From positions 71,642 through 135,641 of the forward strand of contig CAJUPM010000002.1 in NCBI GenBank assembly GCA_910588425.1: DNA of 64,000 nucleotides. The letters are read 5' to 3'. Positions 29,988-38,059 of the stretch are shown one piece after another. The notes beneath the pieces were generated by a model that saw nothing but the letters and a program-made list of their open reading frames with translations, was not told the origin of the DNA and made no database searches. Numbering within the stretch: position 1 is the first letter of the stretch; each line of letters opens with the position of its first letter. This DNA comes from an uncultured Christensenellaceae bacterium. GTDB lineage: Bacteria; Bacillota; Clostridia; Christensenellales; Christensenellaceae. Made by a program: the position numbers and the translations under genes.

Positions 29988-30010
29988 CAAAGCTTCTATT
30001 GCCTTTGAAG

Positions 30011-30718
30011 CTAGAGCATTTTCGAGACGTCTTTCTGCAGGCGCTTGATGATGCGCTTTTCCAGCCGGGAAATATAGCTCTGCGAAATGCCCAGCGCGTC
30101 TGCGACCTGCTTTTGCGTGTTTTCCCGGAAGCCGGACAGCCCAAACCGCATATTGATGATCAGTTTTTCCCGGGCGGGCAGGTGCGAAACAGCTTCGGCG
30201 ATGAGGGATTTTTCTACGTCGCTCTCGATCTCTTTGAAAACGGCATCGCCCTCGGTTCCCAAAATATCCGAGAGCAAGAGCTCGTTGCCGTCCCAATCCA
30301 CGTTGAGCGGCTCATCCAGGGAGATTTCTCCCTTGATGCGGGAGGTGCGGCGCAAAAACATCAGAATCTCATTTTCAATACAGCGGCTGGCATAGGTCGC
30401 CAGCTTGATATTTTTGCTGGCGTCGAAGGTGTTGACCGCCTTGATCAGCCCGATGGTGCCGATCGAGATGAGGTCTTCCAGGCCGACGCCGGTGTTGTCG
30501 AATTTGCGAGCGATATAGACCACCAGGCGGATATTGCGCTCAATCAGGCTGGTTTTGACTTCGCTTTCGCCGCCGGCCAGGCGCTGTATCAGAAGGCTCT
30601 CCTCGCTCTTGGAGAGGGGAGGGGGAAGCGCTTCGCTCCCATTGACGTATAGGAGATGGCGTTTTGCCAGAGTGATTTTAAAAATGGCCAGACGGATTTG
30701 TTCCAATGTTTTTATCAT
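30011..30718 (-). CDS. sigE: Sporulation sigma factor SigE (pro-sigma-E)
   Basis: 235 residues. The hydrophobic/basic pro-region (about residues 1-28) is followed by VNGSEALPPPLSK, typical of sigma-E. Regions 2 and 4 are complete (DLISIGTIGLIKAVNTFD; KQVADALGISQSYISRLEKRI). Sigma-E is the first mother-cell factor and is made inactive until SpoIIGA removes the pro-sequence. It starts 9 bp after spoIIGA on the same strand. Confidence 0.97.
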   Translation of the reverse strand: MIKTLEQIRLAIFKITLAKRHLLYVNGSEALPPPLSKSEESLLIQRLAGGESEVKTSLIERNIRLVVYIARKFDNTGVGLEDLISIGTIGLIKAVNTFDASKNIKLATYASRCIENEILMFLRRTSRIKGEISLDEPLNVDWDGNELLLSDILGTEGDAVFKEIESDVEKSLIAEAVSHLPAREKLIINMRFGLSGFRENTQKQVADALGISQSYISRLEKRIIKRLQKDVSKML

Positions 30719-30727
30719 ATGTTCCTC

Positions 30728-31519
30728 CTATAATGGGAATAGTTTTAAATTCGGCCCGAGAAGAGCGGTGTAGCCCTCTGGGAGGGAAGTATCTGCAAGC
30801 GCGAGATAAGCCTTGGCCGCATAGCTTTTGCCCTTTGCGGTAATAATGAGTTTATCTGGCAAAAAGCCGGGCAGGCTGGATTCCCCGGATGCCGTGCGGC
30901 AGGGAAACGAGGGCAGAGCATGCCGCTCTATCTGCTCCAGAAGCGCGCTGCCCGCCGCGCTGCGCGCCACGATGATGACGGAAAGCCCGCCGGGGCTTTG
31001 CAGCAGGTTGCCGGTATCCAAAAAACCCCGGAGATTGACGGCAGCTCCGGAAAATTCCGCGTGAATGAGGTAGTCTGTTCCTTGCTTGGGATGGGGCGTG
31101 CGCAGGAGCAACTCCAAAAGTACGATGCCAGCGGCCAGGCCGAGCAGGAGATAGCGCAGAATGGGAAGCCCGAGATATGCCGCGTGAAGCGGCGCATCCA
31201 GCGCCAGCATGGCGAAAAGAATACAGCCGCCAAAGAGGAAGGAGCACAGAAGCGCCAGGCCGCAGCGCAGGAAATACCGCTTAGCCGGGCGGGCTCCCAT
31301 GGGCAGGCACATGACGGCCAGAGCGATGCACTTAAAGGCGAATCCCCCGAGCGGCGGGAAAGCCAGCGCCAAAACAGAATAGAGCGCGCCAATTCCCGCT
31401 CCCATGCTGACGCGGGAGAATTTGACGCGTTTTTCACTCAGGCGCGCAGCAAAAAATAGAATGATAAAGTCCATCAGGAAGTTATCCAGAAAGACCAGCT
31501 CGATATATACCTTTTTCAT
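30728..31519 (-). CDS. spoIIGA: Sigma-E processing protease SpoIIGA
   Basis: 263 residues: five hydrophobic helices in the first half and a C-terminal aspartic-protease-like domain with the catalytic GFLDTGNLL. SpoIIGA sits in the septal membrane and cleaves pro-sigma-E once the forespore signal SpoIIR arrives. I chose ATG 31519 (MKKVYIELVFLDN, the family N-terminus) over 31552. The ribosome binding site is GGTGAGGG. Spo0A-box-like sites lie upstream. Confidence 0.93.
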   Translation of the reverse strand: MKKVYIELVFLDNFLMDFIILFFAARLSEKRVKFSRVSMGAGIGALYSVLALAFPPLGGFAFKCIALAVMCLPMGARPAKRYFLRCGLALLCSFLFGGCILFAMLALDAPLHAAYLGLPILRYLLLGLAAGIVLLELLLRTPHPKQGTDYLIHAEFSGAAVNLRGFLDTGNLLQSPGGLSVIIVARSAAGSALLEQIERHALPSFPCRTASGESSLPGFLPDKLIITAKGKSYAAKAYLALADTSLPEGYTALLGPNLKLFPL

Positions 31520-31536
31520 TTCCCTCACCCGGGCAC

Positions 31537-31542
31537 AGTATA
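31537..31542 (-). promoter_or_regulatory. -10 element of the spoIIGA promoter
   Basis: TATACT on the minus strand. The hexamer TTCTAC lies 22 bp upstream, the same unusual long spacing as the Bacillus spoIIG promoter. The predicted leader would be only about 11 nt, which weakens the call. Confidence 0.45.
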
Positions 31543-31563
31543 TCCTACTCACTTTTCAAAAAA

Positions 31564-31570
31564 TGTAGAA
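31564..31570 (-). promoter_or_regulatory. Spo0A-box-like site 1
   Basis: TGTAGAA on the plus strand, six of seven matches to TGTCGAA, placed right at the -35 position of the spoIIGA promoter. Confidence 0.4.
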
Positions 31571-31596
31571 CTGTGGGATGCAAAAAGCGCACAAAA

Positions 31597-31603
31597 TGGC
31601 GAA
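31597..31603 (-). promoter_or_regulatory. Spo0A-box-like site 2
   Basis: TGGCGAA on the plus strand, a full match to TGNCGAA, 33 bp (about three helical turns) from site 1 and same orientation. Confidence 0.45.
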
Positions 31604-31648
31604 TGTGTAAAAAATGAAGGAGAGTATTTTCATCCTGCATTTTTCGTG

Positions 31649-31654
31649 TATAAT
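31649..31654 (+). promoter_or_regulatory. -10 element of the pyk promoter
   Basis: Perfect TATAAT 55 bp before pyk; the -35 is weak. Divergent from spoIIGA. Confidence 0.45.
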
Positions 31655-31709
31655 ATAGACTGGAAGTATTTTTTGAATAGATTACCCCTAAGAGAGGAAG
31701 CAAAGGAAT

Positions 31710-33140
31710 ATGGCCATGAGAAAAACCAAAATTGTCGCGACGCTGGGGCCGGCCAGCAGTGATGTGCAGACCATCAAACAGCTCATTTGCGCAGGGATGG
31801 ACGTCGCGCGCTTCAATTTTTCGCACGGCGATCACCGCGAGCAGCTCAGCCGCCTTTTGGCGCTGAAGCAGGCGCGCGAAGAGCTGGGCAAACCGGTGGC
31901 GGCGCTTCTCGATACCAAGGGGCCGGAAGTGCGCCTTGGGCGGTTTGAAGGCGGCAAGGCCGAGCTTCTGGCCGGAGAGAGCTTTACGCTGACGACGGCG
32001 GATCTGCTGGGCACGGCAAAGCGCGCAAGCGTCTCCTATAAGCGCCTGCCTATGGACGTGCGGGCGGGAGATACCATCCTTTTAGACGACGGCAATATCG
32101 AGCTTCGCGTTGAGCGCGTCTGCGGATCCGAGATCGACACGCAGATCATCGACGGCGGCATCATTTCGGACCGCAAGGGCGTGAACCTGCCGGGGGTGCA
32201 CCTGAATATGCCCTATATGAGCGAGGCGGATGAGCAGGATCTCCTCTTTGGCATCAAGCATGGCTACGATATCGTTGCGGCCTCTTTTGTGCGCAGCGCC
32301 GAAGACCTGATCATTCTCCGGGAGTTCCTCAATAAAAACGGCGGCGGGCATATGAAGATCATCGCCAAGATAGAAAACGCCGAGGGCGTCGAGAATGCGG
32401 GAGAGATCATCCGCAGCTGCGATGGCATCATGGTCGCGAGAGGCGATATGGGCGTGGAAATTCCCCTGGAGGAAGTGCCCGTTGAGCAGAAGCGGCTAAT
32501 TAAGCGCGGATACCTTGCAGGCAAGCAGGTCATTACCGCGACGCAGATGCTGGAGAGCATGATCACCAATCCGCGCCCCACCAGAGCAGAGGGGACGGAC
32601 GTCGCCAACGCCATTTACGACGGCACCAGCGCCATCATGCTTTCGGGCGAAACGGCGGCGGGCAAATATCCGGTCAAAGCCGTCGAGACTATGGCGCGCA
32701 TCGCCCTGCGCACCGAGCAGGATATCGATTACAAGAAGCGCTTTTTCGCGGAGAGCCAGCGCAACCGCGGCGCAGAGAATACGCCGGATGCCGTCTCCCA
32801 TGCGGCCTGCACTGTCTCCTACGATTTAAACGCGGCGGCCCTGCTGGCCCTCACCAAAACCGGGACGACCGCCAAGCTCATCTCCAAATTCAGGCCGTCC
32901 ATGCCCATCATCGGCTGTGCCATGACGGACGAGGTGATGCGCCAGCTCAATCTCTCCTGGAATGTTTTTCCTGTGCGGGTGGAGGAGAAGATGGAGATGG
33001 ATGAGCTCTTTGCGCACGCCGTGGAAAAGGCGGTGGAGGCGGGCTACCTGCGCCGGGGCGAGCTGGTGATCATGGTGGCGGGCATTCCCCTGGGCTTTGC
33101 CGGGACGACGAATATCATCAAAGTGCATATTGTGGAATAA
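31710..33140 (+). CDS. pyk: Pyruvate kinase
   Basis: 476 residues: RKTKIVATLGPAS at the N-terminus, the LLDTKGPEVR segment, the catalytic lysine motif MKIIAKIENAEGVEN, and MVARGDMGVEIP plus TATQMLESM, then the C-terminal regulatory domain. No extra PEP-utiliser-like C-terminal domain (found in Bacillus Pyk) is present. It makes pyruvate and ATP from PEP. ATG 31710 (AAAGGAAT site) or ATG 31716 may be used. It interrupts the usual sporulation gene neighbourhood (sigG-ymxH). Confidence 0.97.
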   Translation: MAMRKTKIVATLGPASSDVQTIKQLICAGMDVARFNFSHGDHREQLSRLLALKQAREELGKPVAALLDTKGPEVRLGRFEGGKAELLAGESFTLTTADLLGTAKRASVSYKRLPMDVRAGDTILLDDGNIELRVERVCGSEIDTQIIDGGIISDRKGVNLPGVHLNMPYMSEADEQDLLFGIKHGYDIVAASFVRSAEDLIILREFLNKNGGGHMKIIAKIENAEGVENAGEIIRSCDGIMVARGDMGVEIPLEEVPVEQKRLIKRGYLAGKQVITATQMLESMITNPRPTRAEGTDVANAIYDGTSAIMLSGETAAGKYPVKAVETMARIALRTEQDIDYKKRFFAESQRNRGAENTPDAVSHAACTVSYDLNAAALLALTKTGTTAKLISKFRPSMPIIGCAMTDEVMRQLNLSWNVFPVRVEEKMEMDELFAHAVEKAVEAGYLRRGELVIMVAGIPLGFAGTTNIIKVHIVE

Positions 33141-33159
33141 ACGCGCTGTCTGATAAACC

Positions 33160-33206
33160 AAAACTCCCCTCCAAGCATATGATAAAAGCAAGGAGGGGAG
33201 TTTTTT
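33160..33206 (+). terminator. Terminator after pyk that overlaps the ymxH start
   Basis: A 13-bp stem AAAACTCCCCTCC/GGAGGGGAGTTTT followed by T residues. The right arm contains the AGGAGGGG ribosome binding site of ymxH, and the T run runs into its TTG start codon. Confidence 0.88.
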
Positions 33207-33456
33207 GCGGTTTAATCAGCTGAGAAAGAAAGAAGTCATCAACGTCTGCGAGGGGCGCAGCCTTGGCTACATATGCGATTTAATTTTTGATGAGTGCAAG
33301 GGGCATATCCATGCCATTGTCGTGCCCGGAAGCTGCGGGCTGCGCGGCATGTTCCAGCACCGGGACTACGTGATTCCATGGAAAGATATCTGCAAAATTG
33401 GGGACGACGTGATTTTGGTCGAGATCGATATGGCAACTTGCGAGATCATTCATTGA
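33205..33456 (+). CDS. ymxH: YlmC/YmxH family PRC-barrel sporulation protein
   Basis: 83 residues, a PRC-barrel-like beta protein (RSLGYICDLIFD, VIPWKDICKIGDDVILVEI). The family occurs in spore formers next to sigG and nrdR and its deletion affects sporulation weakly or not at all in Bacillus; the molecular role is unknown. Start TTG 33205 is 6-8 bp after AGGAGGGG, and the site lies inside the pyk terminator stem, so read-through RNA from pyk should not be translated well. Confidence 0.85.
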   Translation: MRFNQLRKKEVINVCEGRSLGYICDLIFDECKGHIHAIVVPGSCGLRGMFQHRDYVIPWKDICKIGDDVILVEIDMATCEIIH

Positions 33457-33482
33457 GTATGCGCCGCTTTTTGTGCTATAAT
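33453..33482 (+). promoter_or_regulatory. Promoter of nrdR
   Basis: TTGAGT, 18-bp spacer, TATAAT with extended TGC. It overlaps the ymxH stop. Confidence 0.6.
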
Positions 33483-33594
33483 AACCCCGAAAGCGCATAT
33501 TCGGCGCGGCTTCTCTCGCGCAAGGCGGGAAAATATGATAGAATGAAGCTGCTGTGTTCCGAAGAAAACGCAAAACGATGTAAGAGGTAGAGTT

Positions 33595-34050
33595 ATGAGG
33601 TGTATTTATTGCGGACACCAGGAGAGCAAGGTAGTCGATTCCAGGCCGCTGGATGAAGGGGTTTCCACGCGCCGGCGCAGAGAATGCCTGAAATGCGGCA
33701 GAAGATTCACGACGTATGAGAAGGCAGAGCAAGTGCCCGTGATGGTCGTCAAAAAGGATGGCAGCCGCCAGGCCTTTGATATCGATAAAATCAAACGGGG
33801 CATTATGAAGGCCTGCGAAAAGCGCAATGTCTCTATCGATACCATCGATGCCATGGCGCTGGAAATCGAAAACCAGGTGCAGAACCGGGTGGAGCAGGAA
33901 GTGCAGGCGCAGGATATCGGCGATATGGTGATGGAATCGCTCAAAAAGGTGGACGAGGTGGCTTACGTCCGCTTCGCTTCGGTTTACCGGGAGTTTAAAG
34001 ACATCAGCACTTTCATGAGCGAGCTCAAAAAACTGGTGGCAGAGAAATAG
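33595..34050 (+). CDS. nrdR: Transcriptional repressor NrdR
   Basis: 151 residues: an N-terminal zinc ribbon (CIYCGHQESKVVDSR and CLKCGRRFTTYE) and a central ATP-cone (about 45-135). NrdR represses ribonucleotide reductase genes when ATP/dATP is bound. Start ATG 33595 after AAGAGGTAGAG. The typical clostridial context (ymxH before, pgeF after) is kept. Confidence 0.97.
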   Translation: MRCIYCGHQESKVVDSRPLDEGVSTRRRRECLKCGRRFTTYEKAEQVPVMVVKKDGSRQAFDIDKIKRGIMKACEKRNVSIDTIDAMALEIENQVQNRVEQEVQAQDIGDMVMESLKKVDEVAYVRFASVYREFKDISTFMSELKKLVAEK

Positions 34051-34090
34051 CGCGGGGACCTCGCGGCAAAAAGCAGAAGGGGATTTCATT

Positions 34091-34906
34091 ATGGCATATG
34101 CAGATAAGGTGCAAAGAGGCTTTTTGGAGCGGCAAAAAGACGGCGTCATTTTCTACACGATTCCATCCTTCGAGGCACTGGGAATCCGCCATGGGTTCAC
34201 TTCCCGGGTTGGCGGTGTGAGCGACGGCCCCTTTTCTTCCCTAAATCTGAGCTTTAAGCGCGATCCCTCGCCGGAGCGCGTCCGGGAAAACTTCCGGCGC
34301 GCGGCAGGGGCTATGGGAATGCAGGCGGAAGAGCTGGTGGTCTGCAACTATGAGCACGGCAATCAGGTGGAATTCGTGGATGAGCGCCATCACGGCATGG
34401 GAATTTTCCGGGAAAATGAGCTGCCAAAATGCGACGGGGTCTGCATGACAGCGCCGGGAACGGTGGGCGTGAGCCTGCACGCAGACTGCAACTCGCTTTT
34501 CTTCCTGGATCAGAAACTGCGGGCGGCATCGGTTTGCCATGCGGGTTGGAAGGGCACGCTTTCGGGCATTGCGCGGACGGCCGTGCAAAAACTGGCTAGC
34601 CTTGGCATTGCGCCGGATGAAATTTTGGTGGGCATCGGGCCTTCCATCTGCGGCCATTGCTATGAGATTCAGGAGGATGTGGCAGGGCTGTTCGAGCCGG
34701 AATATCCGGCGGCGGTGCTGCGCGGGAGCGAAGGCATTCATCTGGATTTATGGGCCGTTTTGCTGGCGCAGTTTGAAAATCTCGGCATTCCGCCAAAAAA
34801 TATCACACTCTCCGGGCTTTGTACATATGATAATAGCGAGAGGTTCTTCTCTCATCGAAGAGACCATGGAAAAACGGGCGCGATGGGGTCTTTCATCGCG
34901 CTGTAA
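34091..34906 (+). CDS. pgeF: Peptidoglycan editing factor PgeF (laccase-domain protein)
   Basis: 271 residues with the metal-ligand pattern of the YfiH/DUF152 fold: GVSLHADCNSLFF, VCHAGWKGTLSGIA and GPSICGHCYEI. In E. coli YfiH removes wrongly used L-Ser from muropeptides, and related proteins show adenosine or polyphenol activity. Start ATG 34091 with AAGGGG upstream; 40 bp after nrdR and likely co-transcribed. Confidence 0.93.
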   Translation: MAYADKVQRGFLERQKDGVIFYTIPSFEALGIRHGFTSRVGGVSDGPFSSLNLSFKRDPSPERVRENFRRAAGAMGMQAEELVVCNYEHGNQVEFVDERHHGMGIFRENELPKCDGVCMTAPGTVGVSLHADCNSLFFLDQKLRAASVCHAGWKGTLSGIARTAVQKLASLGIAPDEILVGIGPSICGHCYEIQEDVAGLFEPEYPAAVLRGSEGIHLDLWAVLLAQFENLGIPPKNITLSGLCTYDNSERFFSHRRDHGKTGAMGSFIAL

Positions 34907-34910
34907 CTGG

Positions 34911-34938
34911 AAAAAGCGGGCGCCCTGCCTGCTTTTTT
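34911..34938 (+). terminator. Weak terminator after pgeF
   Basis: Imperfect stem AAAAAGCGGGC/GCCTGCTTTTTT with a short loop and T run. Confidence 0.6.
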
Positions 34939-34960
34939 AATAAGGAGCGAGGTGCTTATT

Positions 34961-36097
34961 TTGATCTATTTAGATAATGCCGCCACGACGAAAGTGCGGG
35001 CGGAAGTATTAGAAGCGATGCTGCCCTATCTGCAAGAACAATATGGAAACCCGTCCTCGGTCTATGGGCTGGGGAGGGAGGCGCACCACGCGCTGGATAT
35101 TGCAAGAGAGCAGCTGAAAACGGCCCTGGGGGCAAAGCTGGCCCGGGAGATTTTCTTCACCGGCTGCGGCACGGAGAGCGACAACTGGGCGATTTCCGGC
35201 GCGGCTCATGCGCTGCGGCAAAAGGGCCGGCATATCATCACGAGCAAAGTGGAACACCACGCCGTGCTGGATACCTGCCGTGCGCTGGAGACGGATGGCT
35301 ATGAGGTAACCTATCTGGATGTAGACTGCTATGGGCAGGTCAGCCCCGAGGCTGTGCGGGCAGCGATTCGGGAAGATACCATCCTGGTAAGCGTGATGTT
35401 TGCAAACAACGAGGTGGGGACCATCAACCCCATCGCCGAGATTGCCCAGGCCGCGCATCAGGCGGGGGTGCTGATGCATACGGATGCCGTGCAGGCGGTG
35501 GGGCATGTGAAAATCGATGTGCAGGAGCTGGGCGTGGATCTGCTCTCGCTTTCCGGGCACAAATTCCATTCGCCCAAAGGCGTCGGCGCGCTCTATGTCA
35601 GGCAGGGCACGCCCATCGATAAATACATGCACGGCGGCGGCCAGGAGCGCGGCCGGCGGTCCGGCACGGAGAATCTGGCCTCTATCGTGGGCATGGGGCG
35701 CGCCATCGAGCTGGCGTCCCAGGAGCTGGAGGGTGAAGCACAGCGGCTGACGGCGCTGCGGGAAGAGATGATCAAAATGGCGCGCCAGAAGATTCCCGGC
35801 GTCATTTTAAACGGCCATCCCACCCAGCGGCTGCCCGGCAATGTCAACCTGCGCATTCCCGAGCTGACCAGCGAGGCCGCGCTCTATAACCTGGATATGA
35901 TGGGCATTGCCTGCTCCAGCGGCTCTGCCTGCACGGCAGGCTCGCTTTCGCCTTCGCACGTCCTCATGGCGATGGGGCTTTCCGAAAAGGAGGCGCGGGG
36001 CGCTCTGCGCTTCACCTTCTCGCGCTATACGACGCGGCAGGAAGTGGAGGCGGCGGTGCAGACACTGGCGGAAATTGCTCAGCGGCTGCGCAAGTAG
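34961..36097 (+). CDS. Cysteine desulfurase (NifS/IscS family)
   Basis: 378 residues, PLP enzyme: IYLDNAATTKV at the start, the PLP-lysine motif SGHKFHSPKGVGALY near residue 203, HGGGQERGRRSGTEN, and the active cysteine in CSSGSACTAGSLSPSHVL. It supplies sulfur for Fe-S clusters or tRNA thiolation; no scaffold gene or mnmA is next to it here. I prefer TTG 34961 (GAGGTG six bases upstream, gives the usual MIYLDN start) over GTG 34952. Confidence 0.93.
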   Translation: MIYLDNAATTKVRAEVLEAMLPYLQEQYGNPSSVYGLGREAHHALDIAREQLKTALGAKLAREIFFTGCGTESDNWAISGAAHALRQKGRHIITSKVEHHAVLDTCRALETDGYEVTYLDVDCYGQVSPEAVRAAIREDTILVSVMFANNEVGTINPIAEIAQAAHQAGVLMHTDAVQAVGHVKIDVQELGVDLLSLSGHKFHSPKGVGALYVRQGTPIDKYMHGGGQERGRRSGTENLASIVGMGRAIELASQELEGEAQRLTALREEMIKMARQKIPGVILNGHPTQRLPGNVNLRIPELTSEAALYNLDMMGIACSSGSACTAGSLSPSHVLMAMGLSEKEARGALRFTFSRYTTRQEVEAAVQTLAEIAQRLRK

Positions 36098-36204
36098 CAG
36101 CTTGCATTTTTGAAAAAAATTTTGAAAACGCACGATTTTGTGATTAAATTCCTTTTTTCTGCGCAGATTAACGATGAGAATTCATTTGCAGAAGGGAGTT
36201 TGAA

Positions 36205-36360
36205 ATGAATATGAAATGCACAGCCCTTAGTTTTTTGATGGGCGGTCTGGTGGGCGCGGCTGCGGTTATGGCAACTGTTCCCGGAACCAAGACCTTTATG
36301 AAGAGAACCATGAGAAAGGGCAAACGCGCTCTTGAGGACGCGGTTTGCAATATGTGGTAA
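36205..36360 (+). CDS. Small membrane protein (51 aa)
   Basis: A short gene running from ATG 36205 to TAA 36358-36360, with a good AGAAGGGAG site. The product starts MNMKCTALSFLMGGLVGAAA, one Gly/Ala-rich transmembrane helix (about residues 7-25), then a basic tail with KRTMRKGKRALED. The layout resembles small YtxH-type proteins, but similarity is only in style. A terminator follows directly, supporting a real transcript. Function unknown. Confidence 0.65.
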   Translation: MNMKCTALSFLMGGLVGAAAVMATVPGTKTFMKRTMRKGKRALEDAVCNMW

Positions 36361-36365
36361 TCGTG

Positions 36366-36392
36366 AAGAGCCGCTCGGCAGAGCGGCTTTTT
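36366..36392 (+). terminator. Terminator after the 51-aa gene
   Basis: Stem AAGAGCCGCTC/GAGCGGCTTTTT with GGCA loop. Confidence 0.9.
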
Positions 36393-36450
36393 GCATCATG
36401 CCAAGACGCCGGAAATCTGCGAAAAACTGGTAAATTCAGGCGCAGATTGG

Positions 36451-36479
36451 TTGATTTGTAATTGGGCTTGGTATATAAT
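36451..36479 (+). promoter_or_regulatory. Promoter of the ireB-ruvX-DUF1292 operon
   Basis: TTGATT, 17-bp spacer, perfect TATAAT; 35 bp before ireB. Confidence 0.75.
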
Positions 36480-36514
36480 AATTCTATTAAGAGGGCAACA
36501 GGAGGGCTATCACG

Positions 36515-36772
36515 ATGAATCATGCTGATCGGACGACGAAATTTGTCTTGACAAAAGACATGGACAACCCTGCGCGCGGGATTATCAAGCTCGCCTGCGA
36601 TGCGATGCAGCAAAAGGGATACGATCCTCTCAATCAGCTGGTTGGGTATATCCTCTCCGGCGATCCGACATATATCACAAGCTTCAACGGCGCGCGCAGT
36701 CTGCTGACCAGGCTGGATAGGGACGAGCTGTTGGAAGAGATTGTCTCGCAGTATATCGAGAATCTCGAATAG
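36515..36772 (+). CDS. ireB: IreB family regulatory phosphoprotein (UPF0297)
   Basis: 85 residues. The N-terminal DRTTKF holds the threonines that are phosphorylated by the PASTA kinase IreK in Enterococcus; the rest (NPLNQLVGYILSGDPTYIT-type core) is the conserved IreB fold. There it limits cephalosporin resistance and is linked to cell wall control. It is the first gene of the conserved ireB-ruvX-DUF1292 operon, with AGGAGG upstream. Confidence 0.93.
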   Translation: MNHADRTTKFVLTKDMDNPARGIIKLACDAMQQKGYDPLNQLVGYILSGDPTYITSFNGARSLLTRLDRDELLEEIVSQYIENLE

Positions 36773-36781
36773 GAGGCAGGA

Positions 36782-37207
36782 TTGTTATACCCGAAGATCA
36801 TGGGGTTAGATGTTGGAGAGAAGCGCATTGGCATTGCGCTTTCGGATCCGCTGCGCATTACGGCGCAGGGCCTGGAATCCTATCAGGTTCAGGGCGAGCA
36901 GGAGGATATTGCCTATATTAAGGCGCTTTGCGAAAAGCATGGCGTGGAGCAGATTGTCTGCGGGCTCCCGAAAAATATGAACGGGACGATTGGCCCCCAG
37001 GCGGAGAAGATTTCCGCGTTTGCGGAAAAGCTGAAAGAAGCGACGGGGCGGGAGATCATCATGGAAGATGAGCGCCTGACGACGGTCTTTGCACAGCGCA
37101 CGCTCATCGAAGCGGATGTCAGCAGGGCAAAGCGGAGAAAAGTGGTCGATAAGCTGGCTGCGGTAGCGATATTGCAGGGCTATTTAGATAGGACGAAAAT
37201 TTACTGA
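36782..37207 (+). CDS. ruvX: RuvX/YqgF Holliday junction resolvase-like nuclease
   Basis: 141 residues of RNase H fold: IMGLDVGEKRIGIALSD, VCGLPKNMNGTIGPQ, the EDERLTTVFA motif and the C-terminal DKLAAVAILQGYL. Family members act in pre-16S rRNA 5' processing and possibly as a resolvase. The start is TTG 36782 behind TAGGAGGCAGG; ATG 36800 would cut into the first beta-strand. Confidence 0.92.
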   Translation: MLYPKIMGLDVGEKRIGIALSDPLRITAQGLESYQVQGEQEDIAYIKALCEKHGVEQIVCGLPKNMNGTIGPQAEKISAFAEKLKEATGREIIMEDERLTTVFAQRTLIEADVSRAKRRKVVDKLAAVAILQGYLDRTKIY

Positions 37208-37223
37208 TTTAGGAGAAAATAAC

Positions 37224-37550
37224 ATGAGTGAACATTGCAACGGCCATTGCGAGCACTGCGCTGGCCATGATGGCGAAATGGATATCGAGAGCAACATCAT
37301 TGCGTTGACGGACGACGAAGGCAACGAAGTCGAATTCGAGTGCCTGATGACGTTTGATTGCGGCGAGCATTTCTATGCGTCGCTTCTGCCCGTCGTTCCC
37401 CTGGAGGATTTTGAGGAAGGCGAAGTGCTCATCATGCGCCTGGATGAGGATGGCGAGGAGAGCGTTTTCAGCCCCGTCGAATCTGAGGAGGAGCTGGAGG
37501 CAGCTTGGAACGAGTTTATCCGCCTCTATGAAGAAGAGGAAGAGGAGTAG
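37224..37550 (+). CDS. DUF1292 family protein (YrzB type)
   Basis: 108 residues, very acidic, with a His/Cys-rich start (HCNGHCEHCAGHDGE) that may bind metal, a central DUF1292 beta domain (ALTDDEGNEVEFECLMTF onward) and an EEEEEE tail. The function is unknown. The gene follows ruvX by 16 bp with AGGAG, the standard third place in this operon. Confidence 0.88.
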   Translation: MSEHCNGHCEHCAGHDGEMDIESNIIALTDDEGNEVEFECLMTFDCGEHFYASLLPVVPLEDFEEGEVLIMRLDEDGEESVFSPVESEEELEAAWNEFIRLYEEEEEE

Positions 37551-37566
37551 GGCCAATTTGGCTCGT

Positions 37567-37613
37567 AAAAAAGCAGCGGAGAGCATAAAAGTTTTGTTCT
37601 CCGCTGCTTTTTT
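37567..37613 (+). terminator. Terminator of the ireB operon
   Basis: Stem AAAAAAGCAGCGGAGA/TCTCCGCTGCTTTTTT. Confidence 0.93.
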
Positions 37614-37793
37614 GGTGCAAGCATTGCTATGAACTGACTTTTCTTCATTACTATTATTTAAATGAGCGAATCAATCGCCGATGCCATGAGGGCAGGCGTG
37701 CTTCTTTGTGTGATCCTGCGCGCAAAAAATTTGCTTTTGGAGACGCCGCATCTTCCAAGGTGTTGCTTGGAATGAAACAGATCGATTTTTGCC

Positions 37794-37822
37794 TTGACAA
37801 ACAAAATTGGGAATGCTAAGAT
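37794..37822 (+). promoter_or_regulatory. Promoter of tRNA-Pro
   Basis: Perfect TTGACA, 17-bp spacer, TAAGAT with extended TGC; 27 bp before the tRNA. Confidence 0.8.
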
Positions 37823-37849
37823 ATCAATGTTGATTTTTTCTCATAGCTT

Positions 37850-37926
37850 CTGGGTGTAGCGCAGTTTGGTAGCGTGCTTGAATGGGGTTCAAGAGGTCGC
37901 AGGTTCAATTCCTGTCACCCAGACCA
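37850..37926 (+). tRNA. tRNA-Pro (anticodon GGG)
   Basis: Full cloverleaf: acceptor CTGGGTG/CACCCAG, anticodon arm CTTGA-ATGGGGT-TCAAG with anticodon GGG, T arm GCAGG-TTCAATT-CCTGT, and encoded CCA. The AT-rich FRG gene starts about 130 bp downstream. Confidence 0.95.
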
Positions 37927-37972
37927 AAGAAAAGGTTGTATTTTGGAAAACAAGATACGGCCTTTTCTTTTT
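37926..37972 (+). terminator. Terminator after tRNA-Pro
   Basis: Stem AAAGAAAAGG/CCTTTTCTTT with additional inner pairs and a T tail. Confidence 0.75.
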
Positions 37973-38059
37973 GAAGCAAAATGGAACTCTATTTGAATAG
38001 AGAGGTCGGAAGAATTAGAAACTCGCGCTGTCTAGGGCAAAAATGGCATAATTATTCTT

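Noticed and set aside
33152..33183. Sigma-E-like promoter for ymxH in the terminator loop
   Set aside because: CATATGAT resembles a sigma-E -10, but the best -35 is 17 bp away instead of 13-15 and poor.
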